64,000 nucleotides of DNA from Prostheceraeus crozeri (GCA_907163375.1 CAJQUW010008693.1:1-64000); one strand, 5' to 3'. Counted from the first letter of the stretch, positions 11,505-23,989 are shown. Notes: generated by a model from the letters alone, not told the origin. Translations and numbers: made by a program.

Positions 11505-13793
11505 ACATTGAGGTAAGTTAGATGTAGTAGATTTTTGTAGTTAGTTAGTAGTAGTAGTTAGTAGTAGATTTTTTAGATTTTTTAGATTTTAGATATAGTA
11601 GATTTTTTAAAGAGTGGGGTAGTTAAGGGGGGGGGGGGGGGGGGTAAGGATAAGGGGAAGGGGGATAGGGGGGGAAAGGGGGTGGTGTAGTGGGGGGAGG
11701 TAGAGAATATTTTAGGGACCTGGGGCTAATAAAGGGGGGGGGGGATTGAGAGGGGGGGCTAAAGGGTGGGTGAATAAGAAAAAATTATTGTTAGTAGATA
11801 GAGAGATAGAAGTTAGAGATTTTAGTTTAGTAGATAGATAGTAGTTATTAGATTAGATTAGTAGTAGTTGTTAGGTTAGTAGTAGAAGAGATTAGTAGGA
11901 GGATTTTTTAATAGTATAGATAGATTTAGTTAGTATTGTAGTAGTAGTTGTTTTAGTAGAGTAGTAGCGAAAAGATTAGATAGTTTTAGAGACGTTAGAT
12001 TAGTTTGAATAGTAGAATGATAGTGTGTAGTAGTTTTTTAGACGTAGATATAGTAGTTAGTCCTAGATTATAAGTAGTATTAGATAGATGTTGTTAGTTA
12101 GTAGAGTTAGATTAGGTTAGTGTAGGGTAGTAGATTTTAGATATTAGAGAGATTAGATTAGTAGTTGGGATTAGTTAGTAGTAGTTAGAGTCAGGGATTA
12201 GTAGATAGATATTGATATATTTTTAGAGTTAGTTTAGTAGAAGTTTAGAGATGTAGTTAGTAGTAGCTAGATTTAGTAGTTGAAGGATTTGTATTAGATT
12301 AGTAGTAGTAGAGGATAGTAGATTTTTAGAAAGTAGAGTAGAGATAGTAGAGATAGTATAGTAGATTAGTAGTTAGTAGTATGTAGGATTAGTAGTAGAG
12401 AGTAGATATTGTAGAGATTAGAAGATAGGTTAGTTAGATATTTAGTAGTATGATTGTAGGATTAGAAGTATAGTAGTAGTTAGATTTAGATTTAGTAGAT
12501 TAGAGTTAGATTTTGATAGTTAGATAGTTTAGGTTTAGAGTTTAGATTAGATTAGTTAGTTAGATAGATTTACGATAGATTTTAGTAGAGTTACGATTAG
12601 ATAATGTTATTGTGTTTAGATTAGATTAGTAGAATAGTAGAAGAGTGAGATATGTAGAGATTTTAGTTAGAGAGATAGATATAGTAGTATGTTTAGATTA
12701 GATAGAGAAGTAGATTAGTAGAAGTAGGTAGATTTTATAAGTAGTTAGTTAGATTTATTAGAGATTAGAGAGGATAGGTAGATTTGTAGATTAGAGTAGT
12801 AGTAGATTTTAGTTTTAGAAGTTTAGTAGTGTTTAGATAGATGAAGATAGTTGTTAGTAGTTGGTTAGATTAGTTGATTAGAGTTAGATAGATAGATTAG
12901 AGAGTTTACGATAGTAGTTAGGTAGTATAGTAGATTAGATTAGATTGAATTTGGTATAGAGATAGTAGTTAGTAAGTTAGTTATGTTAGATTGAGATAGA
13001 TTTTCTTAGTTAGATATTAGATTTATGATATTATTTAGATTAGTTGATCTAGTAGATTTCAGGATTAGTAGTATTCTGATAGTAGTTAGATTAGAGTTTA
13101 GAGTTGTGAGTAGTTAGAAGGTTGTAGAAGGTTAGTAGATTTTAGTAGTTTTTGATAGTAAGTAGAAGTTAGTTTAAAGTTAGATAGTAGTAGTTAGAGG
13201 TAGTTGTAGTAGTAGATTTGTAGATTAGAGACTAGTAGAAGTTATTAGTAGTGATAGATTAGATAGTTAGAGTAGTAGATGTTAGATTAGTAGTTTAGTT
13301 AGAGATTTGATAGTTTTAGATAGTAGTAGATGGATTAGTATATGTTTGTAGTAGTAGTAGATTAGGTAGAAGAGTAGTAGATTTAGATTAGGATAGAGAT
13401 TAGTATAGTAGTTAGATAGTAGTAGATAGTTGTAGTAGATACGATTTAGTTTGAGTAGATATAGGATTAGGATTAGTAGTTAAGTATAGTGGTAGATTAG
13501 ATTTTAGTTTTAGATTAGTAGTAGTTTGTAGATAGATAGTAGTTAGAGTTTAGTTAAGTAGTAGTAGTAGTAGTTAGTAGTAGATTTGATGATAGAGAGT
13601 TAGTAGATTATAGTAGTTTTGTTAGATTAGTAGATTAGATTAGCTAGAGGTAGAGTAGATAGTAGTAGTTATAGATAGATATAGATAGGTACGTTAGTTG
13701 AGTAGATTGTTAGTTTTTGATTTTAGTTGTAAGTAGTAGTAGTTCTAAGTGATTAGATATAGAGTTAGATTAGGATTAGTTAGATTAGTTAGC
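11505..13793. repeat. 2.3 kb cytosine-depleted TAG-rich degenerate tract with G runs
   Basis: The plus strand is almost entirely A, G and T: irregular mixtures of TAG, TTAG, GTAG and GATTTAG words. Cytosine appears only rarely (for example near 11968, 12062 and 12571). The beginning (about 11620-11770) is a cluster of G runs of 4 to 20, able in principle to form G-quadruplexes. There is no fixed period, so this is not a clean tandem array. Edges are sharp: ordinary sequence ends at GAACATTGAGGTAAG near 11510 and returns at CACTACATAAAA near 13791. Plus frames are full of TAG stops and no coding frame exists. It could be a decayed microsatellite or a sequencing or assembly artefact. Confidence 0.8.
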
Positions 13794-14540
13794 ACTACAT
13801 AAAAAAAATTAACCCGCAATCCGATGACCGGAGGGATGCAGTTACTGGAAATAATTGTTTGTGCGACCGCTCCTGAATATGGCAGTTTGATTAAAGCACT
13901 CATAGGATTTCAATTTCTGAGCTGAAAAAGTGCTCTGAACTTGGATTCTATTAGTAGAAGTTTCTATTAAATAATTGACTTGGGTTAAATTTTCAAATTC
14001 AGGATGGAATATAAAGACAACTTTACCCCTCTAAGGAAAATTGGATCTAGTCACATTTCCTTAAAAAAATGATACCCATCTAACGTTTAATTCATTCTTG
14101 ATGCAGAAAATTTTATAACCCGAGAGGATTTTCGTGAGAAATTAACTTAGGATGGGTTAGAAGCTTGAACACCAAAATTGAAGTGTGCAAATCCATTTTC
14201 AAACTCTCCACAGGATTCATACAACAAGTGTGTGGATGTTTTAACCGCAACAAACAAATTAGAAAACTACATTAAAACCCTTTGTGCCTAATACTGATGG
14301 ACCCCAAAAATATAATACATATGTCTGTTAGCTTTAAAAAAATTGTAGATCAGACACATGTTTGGTAACCCCGAAAAAGAGTAGTATTAACTTTGGAAAT
14401 TATCATAAAGCGACTTTATCTTTTACAAAGAGCCGTGAGCAGGAGAGGTGCCCTAGGATTCATTATTTGAAAATAGAAAAGTTGGATACCTCCAGGAATA
14501 ACGGAAAATAAGACCAAAAAATTTCTCGATATTGTACGTT
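13794..14540. other. Unassigned sequence
   Basis: Mixed AT-rich sequence without a recognisable frame, repeat end or RNA between the TAG-rich tract and the GAAAC hairpin at 14546. Confidence 0.5.
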
Positions 14541-14545
14541 TTTAT

Positions 14546-14582
14546 TTGCCAAACGTTTCGGACGTTCGTCCTTAGTCAAGGC
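14546..14582 (-). other. Hairpin GGAC-GAAC-GUCC followed by GAAACGUUUGGC
   Basis: On the minus strand CTAAGGACGAACGTCC is followed by GAAACGTTTGGC. The hairpin plus GAAAC resembles the stem II and GAAA part of hammerhead ribozymes found at retroelement ends. The expected CUGANGA box reads CUAAGGA, so a working ribozyme is unlikely. Probably the remnant of a Penelope-like or related 3' end. Confidence 0.35.
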
Positions 14583-14889
14583 ACAAGAGCAACTTCACAA
14601 ATGTATGGCCTTTGGAAGCACTTGCAATAGCTTTGGGAATACCTTTATCATTTGGAATAGTGTTGAAAGTTCGCGCTCGTCTCGCGCTCGCGCGATGTCG
14701 CATGCCATTCTGTGGAATTTGCATTGGAATGATTCAGTGGGACTTTTCAAATTCAGACTTTCATTCTCGGAGTAATGGACGAAATTGGGGGGGATTTTTA
14801 TTCAATTATTGTGACGATGATCAGTTTCCGAAAAATTGCTGACGAAGATAATGGGTTCTAAATTTCTTGCAATATACGAAGTACCTCAT

Positions 14890-16960
14890 AGAGTAGGTAA
14901 TATTAGGTAGAGTGTAGATAACACTCAGATTTATTAAATCCCCAATGTACTAGATACACTTTCGATTTCACTAAAACATGAACTTGACGCACGAAACTCC
15001 AGCAAACACATGTGTTGAGATATTACGAATTTTTGCACTTTTGGAGAAAAATGTATACTCGAATTTGACTTATTATGACAGCAATTACAAAAGAAAAGAA
15101 ATTTACATAAATCCCATATCATGATAAAACCTTGAGAGGGTAACATGGTTTATTACATTCAGCAATTCGATGGTCTTACCATTGCTCCTTAAAGCTCATG
15201 CACTTAGCTAAGATAGATTGTTTTCTTTAGCGTGATCATTTCACAAACTACCTGCCACTAGTAGATGAAAATATTTACGGAAAATTATGGCAAAAAATTG
15301 GATATAAAATTGGAAAATTAGATGGAAAATGTTGAAAGTTTTTGATTTTTTTGATAGGTCCCATAAATTTGAGCGCGGTCAACTGCCGAGCAGCTGCGTA
15401 CCAATAAATTGGGGTCTAAAGCGCTGATTTCATCATTATTGGGATTAAAGCGATCGTAGCAATGCGATTTTCGTCGCGGATTTTGAACATTCCTTGCCAC
15501 CGCGAGTGATTATAATGCTAGCATTTTTAATTATCACACAGACACCTGTTTAGGGATAATGTGAATATTGCTTTACAATGTTTTGTAGGGGGGTCCATAA
15601 TCATAAATTCATGGCAATGTGAAAGATCTTGGAGCAAAAATAAATTGTACGTTATTTATGCGAGTTACTAATGTTAGCTGCAAGTAGAACAAGCTTCAAT
15701 GCAGCGTTGATCATGGGTGATGCACAATTCTCCATAGTGTTGATGAACATGTGATGGAAGTTTAAGCCTAGACAGTCCCACGCACATGCATGAGCGACCA
15801 AATTGGAAGATATAAGACTGTGAACTCGTGAGAATATTTGGTAAACTAAAGACTATCTGTGATGAGTAATGATTAGGCTTCAATTCAGCGCATTGTCCGA
15901 TAGCTTCGTTGAGCACTACACATACTCGCCAGTTCTAGTTCAGGGGGGGATTTTTGGTTTGTTTCCCAAAGGGGGGGGGGGGGGGGAAAGATTTTAGTTT
16001 CCTACTCTCGAATTTCAGATTCTGCCCATGTGAATTGCAGGTTACTGATCCCGATGAATTGGGAGATCTCACGAGTTGAATTAGAAGATCTTTTCAAAGT
16101 GTTTTGCTTTGTGACAGATTATCTGTAAATTCGAGCTGTGGAGGAAATTCTGAAATCATACTAATGACTCTGAAAATTCATTTGGGAAAGATCTGAACAT
16201 GCCATGGTAAAAGTTTGCAAGTTCGGGTACACAAAGTTAACATGCAAGGATGATAGAAAAAGTTTTCGGACTTTGAGATTACAGATCGTCCTTTCAATTG
16301 ACTATAATAGAATGGTCTCCAAAACAAAGGAAAAAACGTCAATCACCGGAAAAATGAATTTCAAAATTTTCCATTTGCATCATACTGCCACTGAATCGAG
16401 CAAAATGCAATCATTATAGGAGAAAGTGTCTTTGAAGGTGTAAATGGTTTGTCGCACCATGTCCTAGTTCAGCACGATTCAGATTCAAGGATAAAGACGC
16501 TTTGCGCATCCATGAAAATATGCCGCTGATATTGAATTTAAAAAACAAAACATCTCAGCCAAGAAATCTTTTAGTTAGAGTTTCTCAAACTTTTCCTTGC
16601 AGACTTCCGAGGGCCGGGCATTATAATGCTACATAATGAAATTTCTCTTATCATCAGCTTAATTTCTGCTTTAATTATGATGTTGCTAGCAAATATTCAT
16701 TCCTTTGAGTATCCAACTTGTTTCACACTTACTGTGATAAAGATGACGTCATCTCGGTTAGTATATGAATACAGGACTAATTGAAAAAAATTATAGCTTG
16801 TTTAACTGCTTCAAATAATTTTTTGAACAGCAGGGACGTCAATTCTCCGCAAAAAAACTGACTCTTTTGATATAAAATTTTCACAGTGTATACAGATTAT
16901 TATTGAGTTCGCGACACTCTAAGTCTATGTTACTTACTTCTATGAAAGTACCTATTACCT
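14890..16960 (+). repeat. Dispersed repeat E, copy 2 (split by hAT-like element C)
   Basis: 14895-15259 aligns with 22330-22673 (shared TTAGGTAGAGTG, TTTATTAAATCCCCAAT, GCAATTCGATGG, GCGTGATCAT and CCTGCCACT). After the insert, 16385-16960 continues the same unit and aligns with 22665-23190 and 10140-10650. The unit has no visible coding content. Confidence 0.75.
15260..16384. mobile_element. hAT-like non-autonomous element, copy C (8-bp duplication CTGCCACT)
   Basis: Perfect 8-bp direct repeats CTGCCACT at 15252-15259 and 16385-16392 flank it. The left end AGTAGATGAAAATATTTACG and the right end AAAATTTTCCATTTGCATCATA match the terminal design of copies A and D, and the interior matches A in the same direction (GAGGATTTTGAACATTCC-like, AAAGATCTTGGAGCAAA-like). 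A G run of 14 lies at 15971-15985. The uninterrupted paralogous site is visible at 22666-22674 in repeat E copy 3. Confidence 0.85.
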
Positions 16961-17124
16961 CTTACTAGAAATTTCGTTGTCTCGTCATTAATGCAAATAT
17001 CACTTTGCCCAAGTATACATTTGCGAATGAATACGTGAGTGCCTTCTCACAGGCTGCCGATACTTGGATAAATTCTATAGGCGCTAAATAAAATTCATAC
17101 CGTCTTTGTTGTATTCAATTGCAA

Positions 17125-19260
17125 GTTGACGTTTATTATGATTATAATGATTTGTTGGCTCGAGTAGATGGCAGAATTGAAGACGCCGATTAACAGTATA
17201 CGGTAGACGGTTAAATAGATCATCAGAGTTACTCTTAAATAGTGATAAAAAATGTATTGAGTCATCTCATCGTTGAAAAGTTCTTGGAGTCATTTTTAGT
17301 AGAGAAGGCATTAAATCCTGATCGTTCCATTAGTAACTAAGATTTAGAAGATGCTCAGAAGGAACCGCTAGATAAAGCAAAGACCTTATGAGTTTCGTTG
17401 GCTTATGCTAATTATTACGGGAGATTCATAGGATAAATTGCTGAATTATGCGACACATCGTTACATGAAGTTGCCATAGATAATTACGATAAGACAGGAA
17501 TATAAATTGGAATGGCATTTGTGAGAAAGAAATTTCTTATTCTTAAAATTAAATTAGTATCTTCTCTGTGTTACAAATTCCTCTCTGTCAAGAAGATCTC
17601 GTTCTTACAGGAGAAGCTTCGGGTTTTCATGTTTGTGGTATAGGGTTTGTTCAAGTCGGACCATCCTGAATTGTTATAAATTTCTAGAATACTTTCGACA
17701 AGCAGAAAGAAATGTCTAGTAATTATCGAAACGTGAGCTTTGGCCGTTATTGGTGCTGTTACAGATTGTCAACATTTTTTTATAGGTAAACGATTCAAAA
17801 TACAAGACTGATCAGTAAGCCGTTAGTTCCACATCTTTGCTCCTAATCAAGCCTTGAAGCCTGAGATTAATCGTCTAGAATTACGCTGTCGGGTTTTTCT
17901 GTTAAATGATGGCTTGACTTTACACTTACATTACATTTCCTGGACAGGAATAATACGATTGCTGATTATCTTGCTAGAATTCATGTAGATGATGACACCA
18001 AAGAAGTTCCTACAGTGTATTTTCTGAAACAGGTATACCTTTGGAAACTATAAAGATGAAATGTACTACCGCACGATCGGATTTCTTAATACATTAAACT
18101 GCGAATTGTCAATGGCGATTGGGTTGCTTTGATTAGTTGCGAGGGGAAAAGACCGCTTTAAGAAACGATTGCATTGCAGTTACTGTGGACACTGGAATCA
18201 TACGAAGAGGTTCAAAATGTTATTGCCGTCCTCAAATCTCTTATTCACAAATCATAAGATCGCCTCATCAAACGCATTAAAGGGTATGCATGCAACAGCA
18301 AAGAGATCGCAAATCCACAAGAATTTATTGGGCCGTGATGTATACGCATATCGAGATTACATCAAAGGATGCCAAAGAATGTCAAAAGCGAGGTGTTAGA
18401 AAGTCCTGTTATACCAGCTCATAAATGGCCCAAAGGGAAGTCCAGCCCTGGCCATAGAATTACCCATTGATTGCGCGTACCCATGGTTAAACTTGGTAAT
18501 ATGTTTGATGATGTTGCAGATTCTTCACTGGATGGTGGAAGCCATCATATGACCGAATAGGAACTATCAAACAGTTAGCAATAACTTTAAGAGGCTTCTT
18601 CGCAAGATTTTGGGATACTATGTCATTGGAAGTGACACTGCTCGGAATTTTCGAACAATCGGTTCCATGGTGGGATTAATATGAAATTGGCAGTCGCATT
18701 CCCCTCACATCCTGATAGAGACCTCCACTCTATTGGGTTGGCGAACGAAGATGGTCAGAGTTATAAAGGAGCTCTAAAGTGCTTTCACCCGAGCAAATAT
18801 ATTCATTGGGACGCAACGTGAAGACTTTTTGATTGGTACATCACAACACCTCAGTAAGAGGTGGCCACAAGACTCGTCTGAATTGTGTTCGGGACGGGAC
18901 TTTACGTATGTCGCTAATAAGTCATGTTTACGCGTTGTTGCAAAGACTTCGTAATAGCACATGCACAGTCAGGTATCCTGCATGGTGTGATGGTTATGGT
19001 TAGACAAGACTCAACAAAAAACAATGCCTTGTAGCGCATCCTTGATGGAAGATCGGTAGTAGCACATGATGCGCAGACAGAGCGGCCCCAACGGATGAAG
19101 TAGGAAGAAGAACGTGGTACAAGATGAGACAATGATCAGGTACAAGATCCGAGGAAGTGAGAGGAGTCGCGAACGGGTCGAACAGGGTCAGGAGACCAGT
19201 GAGAGATATACCCGATTTCGAACATCTCGCCAGAGAGAGAGAGAGATGGTAGGGGTGATG
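17125..19260 (+). pseudogene. Highly decayed Ty3/gypsy pol (reverse transcriptase end, RNase H, integrase)
   Basis: Reading across shifting frames shows an ordered gypsy pol. YNDLLARVDGRIEDAD at about 17140 stands where the YxDD region is expected. A V-I-F-S-R-E-G-I-K stretch (17290) and YYGRFIG (17415) mark the end of the reverse transcriptase. An F-K-I-x-T-D-like and T-Y-I-T-F-P-G-Q-E stretch (17790-17950) matches RNase H. Integrase follows, with YIKGCQ (18360), ESPVIPAHKWPKGKS (18400-18440), RFHGGINMKLAVA (18655-18690) and KGALKCFHPSKYIHWD (18767-18815). Stops and indels occur throughout. The arginine-rich stretch at 19140-19250 could be its C-terminal tail. LTRs are not identified. A very old, dead copy. 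Confidence 0.7.
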
Positions 19261-19319
19261 ACTTTATTTGTGCCTTATCTTATTTCCTATATATATTCAT
19301 CAACAGAGCTAAGTTAGAG

Positions 19320-22300
19320 GTGCAGATGTTATGGGCTAAGTGTTTAGCACATTCATGTATGTTTTTTGTGCGAGTTGAGCAGTAGGCTCATTCTCTATGT
19401 ATATGCACTTTAGAATGGCTACATGATCTTTCCTCTTGATATATAGAACCAAGCAACTAATGCCTTTTAAATTGGTTCTAGACGAACGATGGGAAAATTG
19501 AACGTGCATTTGTGCATACCCATGATAATCTTTCACCGTGTGTAAAGTCCTTTATGAGTGATTAATACGGAAAAATTGTTTCGATTCCTCATACCAAAGC
19601 TACTCTGCCAGAATATGCAGATTTAGGTCAAGCTTAGCGAAAATGCTGGAGTTTACCTATTTTTAGGTGAAAATCATTTCCTCAATAGAAGGTAAAGGTA
19701 GGATTCGGATCTATTGAATTGTAATATGTTTGTGTGGCTTTTAAAGTCAACACGCAATTCTAGAAATTTACCTCATGTTTCCCTTCTTATACGCCAAAAC
19801 GACAGGGGAACGTGCTATTTTGGCCTGCGTAATGGGAGAAATTATACCTTGATTTTCCAGAGTTGTATAAGTTTCTGATCTTTGTATCGTTCACCTAAAT
19901 GTAGAGAGGTACGGACGCGTCTGGACACAAAATGTTTATATTTTGTGGTTGTCTTCATTCAAGAACCATCTTGAGCTTTGAAATTTCTTATAGCCGGAAG
20001 TTCTTGAACTTAACAGTTAAAAGTTTGATATTACGGTGCTGATATCTAGGCATTTTCGTTCCTAGATAGCCATACGATTTATTTGCTTTATTACAAGGAA
20101 TGTAACAACTAAGGTCTTTTCACTATTTCTTCGCAAATCAACGGTCTTTGTCTCCTAAAGTGTCATTGAGGAGCTCATCATTAAGTGTGTAGGAATAAAC
20201 AGCGTGGTAGCTAAGTAGGGTGAACGCTGCTTAACTGAATCCATTGATTTGTCTGATTAAAAGTGTACTTATTCGCTGCACCCGTGTCGAGTTGAAATCT
20301 TAAAAGATGTTCATTATGAAAGATTCTTCATAGACACCCTTCATTCGAATAGATAACGAGAAACGAACGAAATATATGTGTGATAAATTTCGCAACCATT
20401 TTTCTTAGATATTGAAGTTTTTATGTACTGGTAAAGTTTATTGAAATTATTTCCACTTTGTACAGCATTGTAGAAAAAGTGATTAAAATCGTTTACATAT
20501 GTTTGGCACTTTTTTCTAAGTCCGGACTTCTCGATACATATGTTGTGTGCCAACACTGTAGAACATGGGTGTATTATTCTTTAGGAGATTCCGTTTATGT
20601 TTAGCACGTAAAGTTTCTGTTTTAATGTTAGCGTTGTTGTGGAATATCCTGTTCGCTTTGAGAAATTCCGGAGAACTGAGAGTAGTGATTTGACACAAAG
20701 TCAATTATTTCTGATTTTGGCGCCATTGCTGGTTAAAATTTGCAGCTTTTACTATATTTTGAATTTTAGTTGACTCATCTTTGTATCCCGCAATGAAATC
20801 TTTTAGGTTAGTTAAGGTCGAGCATCCTAGCTTCTCAGCTTTTAGCGCCATATCCCATTTACAATAAAGACCGGGATCGCTTCGTTCAGACGGTATTTTA
20901 AGAAATCTATCTTGATTCCCCAGACTCGTTGCGCAAGTTTGTGTAAGAAGTTCGCTCTAATCAGCATTAGATTAACCTTTTCTCTCGGCTCAGTATATTC
21001 TTGTTAGGTATGGCTTTTTTATAGTTTTGATAAATCGACTTTTTTCAATCTCTTTATTGGGAAAGAGACATTGATATAAGTCTTTAATCAGAAAGATTTT
21101 AGATGCGTCACGCATTGTTTCTATAATAACACATCTGTGATGGTAAGATGTCCCGTCTCCTTGTGACGCTTTTTCTTCTATAGTTTTTGTTGGGCGATAA
21201 GCCTGCAAAAGAAAGCAGGCCGCACATTACATTTTTCAGCATCTTCCTAAAAACACAAGGAAAATATCTTTATCAGATACATAATGTTTAATTTAAGTAG
21301 CACTAATTAATGAATTAGCATCGAATAAGCGAACTGTCGCAATGGGGTTCAGTGGGACGGGTACATGCACCCGTAGAAAATTGCAGTAACATATTTATGA
21401 TTTCTTTGGTAAAATAGAACTTTGGCCTTCTTTGAGTTCATTTTTAAATTTTCTGAGACACCAATTGGTGCGTTGTCTCCCCAGATAGTCTACTTTGTCG
21501 CCATGCAAGGTAGTATTTTGCAACTGAATACAAATAGCAAATTTTAAGACTCTCTACATCGTTTCAAGATGAACGTATGTAGAGCCTCATTTAATGTGCA
21601 TATACATAGAGATGAGCTGTATCTGTCAGAACTCCACAAGTAAAGCAGGGATGTGAACACAGATCAATTTTTTTTGGCAATCGAACGCTGAGAACACAAA
21701 AACGACGAAAACATCCACCCACAACATTGACGCGAGGGACGCGCTGAAACCACGGAAAATATGTCCAGACTAGCAATGACGATTCCGCAGAATATAAAAA
21801 TCACAGAAAATGACCAACCACCAATAGACAAAAATATAGAACACAAAGAACGGCACGCGAAGACATACAGCGACAACACAACCTTCAACAATTGAATATC
21901 TATTGTTGACTTGCCGCATATTGCACATAGACACTATGTTGATGAGTAAGGAAAATAAGATAAGGCACAACAATAAGTCATCACAATCATAATCCACAAA
22001 AACCAACAACAGTCCAAATGAAACAAAAGTACATCGTATTTTATAACATCAATAAAATGAGTGGTGGATTAATAACGAATCTAGTGAGCTGTGCCCATAG
22101 AGCAAAGTATATGGAAGGTCAAACAATGTCAGCAGACAGTGAGCATCTTTATATCAAGAGATTCACTTTGTTGCTTAGATTGCATTCCTGCGGTCCAAAA
22201 AATTATTTGATCAATTTTTGAGAAACTGAAATTTTGCAAATTATTCCTATGTTTATATACTAGCGATTTGGAACCTCTATGTAATTAGTATGAAACTTAT

Positions 22301-22320
22301 TAGATATCAAAAGGAATGAA
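19320..22320. other. Unassigned AT-rich region
   Basis: Several minus-strand frames of 60-79 codons (20341-20556, 20516-20704, 20990-21208, 21591-22009) lack motifs I can identify. The stretch 20500-21210 reads mostly open on the minus strand with few stops and could be an old retroelement gag or pol, but nothing names it. The plus strand of 21640-22020 is rich in A and C. Confidence 0.4.
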
Positions 22321-22324
22321 CAAT

Positions 22325-23190
22325 TACTAGCGGTCATAGAGTAAGTATATTAGGTAGAGTGGTAACTCCGCATTTATTAAATCCCCAATATGTATGCACT
22401 GTCGATTTTATTAAATGAACTCGATGGGGATACAGTTTGGTAATTGTTACCAAATGTGAGATATGCAAATTTTTGCAGCTTTGAAGAAATTTCAACGGAA
22501 ATGACTGATCGTGATTGTAATGCGGAAGGAAATGATAGTATTTTACAGATTCTCAGTGTATGACAGCCTTGAAGATTTAATGTTTGCTAAATTAGCAATT
22601 CGATGGGTTCTTGTTACTCTCATGCTGAACCTTAAGAGGTATTTGTTAAGCGTGATCATATCACAGGCAACCTGCCACTGGCAGAGCAAATTCACATAAT
22701 CAAAGACAATGACTTCATTTAACTTTGAAAGATGTAAATGGTTCCACATCACTGTTCAGATTCTAGAAATGAAACATGAATTTAGTGATCGAATAATAAA
22801 ATCATGCCGTGAAAATTGAATTAAAAACTTGAAATTTCAGCCAAGAAAATATCAATAATATCGCGACTTTTTCATGAAGACTTCCATTATAAAACGGATC
22901 ATGAAATTCCCTTGATAATCAGCTTAATTTCTGCTTTGTTAGGATGCTTATTAGCAAATATTCATTCCTTTTGATATCCAGTTTGTTGCATACTACTTAT
23001 ATAGGAGAGTCATCTGGGAAGTATATAAAATTGGCAATTTTTGACTTTTTTTTTTTTTTTTCAAAATTCCTCAAATAATTTTTGGACTACGGGAACGTAA
23101 TCTCCGCAAAAAACTGATCTTTTCAATATAAAAATTTTCACTGTATACAGATACTTTTTGAGTCGACATTCTAACCTATCCATACTCTAT
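22325..23190 (+). repeat. Dispersed repeat E, copy 3 (uninterrupted)
   Basis: The longest continuous copy of the E unit. It contains ACCTGCCACTGGCAGAGCAA at 22665, which is the empty counterpart of the hAT-like insertion in copy 2, and the later blocks shared with 10140-10650. A T run of about 17 interrupts it near 23046. No protein is visible. Confidence 0.75.
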
Positions 23191-23204
23191 TCTAACGGTA
23201 TCTT

Positions 23205-23316
23205 AATTAAGCGGAAATTAAGCTGACTATCAAGGAAATTTCATGAACCACATTATAATGTAAGCCTTCATCAAAAGCAAATATCTTATTGTGCTTCTTG
23301 GCTGAAATTTCACGCT
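23205..23316 (-). repeat. Dispersed repeat E, fragment in inverted orientation
   Basis: The reverse complement (GAAATTTCAGCCAAGAAG ... GGTTCATGAAATTTCC ... TCAGCTTAATTTCCGC) matches 22840-22945 of copy 3 and 10290-10400 of copy 1. Together with copy 3 it makes an inverted pair about 300 bp apart, and it ends directly at the mariner fragment. Confidence 0.7.
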
Positions 23317-23830
23317 TTTTTTGATGGAGCCATATCTGGAGAATAGGACAGATGGGAAAAGTTGCCTTGGATGGAAGACATGGCGGCAGCGGAAGTGTGA
23401 GCAGGCGCCTTGTCTTGATGGAAGAGCAAGCCTTTCATGAGATTTCCCTCTAACTTTGATTTTGATCTGCGCTCGCAGCTTCTGCGAGAATTATTGAACG
23501 TAGTAATTTTCAGTGATAGTCCGATCCATCTCCAGGAAGTCCGCTGGTAGCACACCGTCCGAGTACTAAAAAGGGGAGGCCATGACCTTTCCCGCATACT
23601 TGTTGACTTTGACCTTCCATGCACGGAGCTGGTGATCCTGGGTGCTTCCAATGCTTCGACTGTCCATCATCCAGTTCTCTCTTCACCTCACTGTTCATCT
23701 TCTAGAGCTTCTTCATCAAGAGTTCTAACCAGATCATCATGAATCTCCTTTGGCGTGAGTCCTTTTAAGCCGAGGGAACGGATGGCAGCTCGATTTGAAA
23801 CATTCGCCTCATCCGTAAAAATTATCTGAG
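23317..23830 (-). pseudogene. Mariner transposase fragment with internal deletion
   Basis: Read on the minus strand, an N-terminal stretch NRAAIRSLGLKGLTPKEIHD (about 23730-23800) belongs to the mariner helix-turn-helix region. It jumps directly to QSKHWKHPGSPAP (about 23640-23670), which normally follows the first catalytic aspartate, so the middle of the gene is missing. HQDKAPAHTSAAAM (about 23400) keeps the second aspartate, and SYSPDMAPSKK (about 23330) has lost the third (S-K instead of S-D). Stops and shifts separate the pieces. No terminal repeats are seen; the 3' side abuts the inverted E fragment. Confidence 0.75.
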
Positions 23831-23989
23831 TAACTGGCTAATATACTGCTTGAATTTAAGTAGCTTCTCTACACTAGCAGTTCATCGATTTGACTGAACA
23901 GTCATACGTTGTTGACACGTTGCACCGTATCTAACCACCTGCGCGATCTGGCCTGGCACGAAGCATTCTAGGTTATGCTGCGAACTTTT

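Noticed and set aside
11505..13793. Telomeric repeat tract
   Set aside because: TTAGGG does not recur regularly. The words are TAG, TTAG and GATTTAG mixtures.
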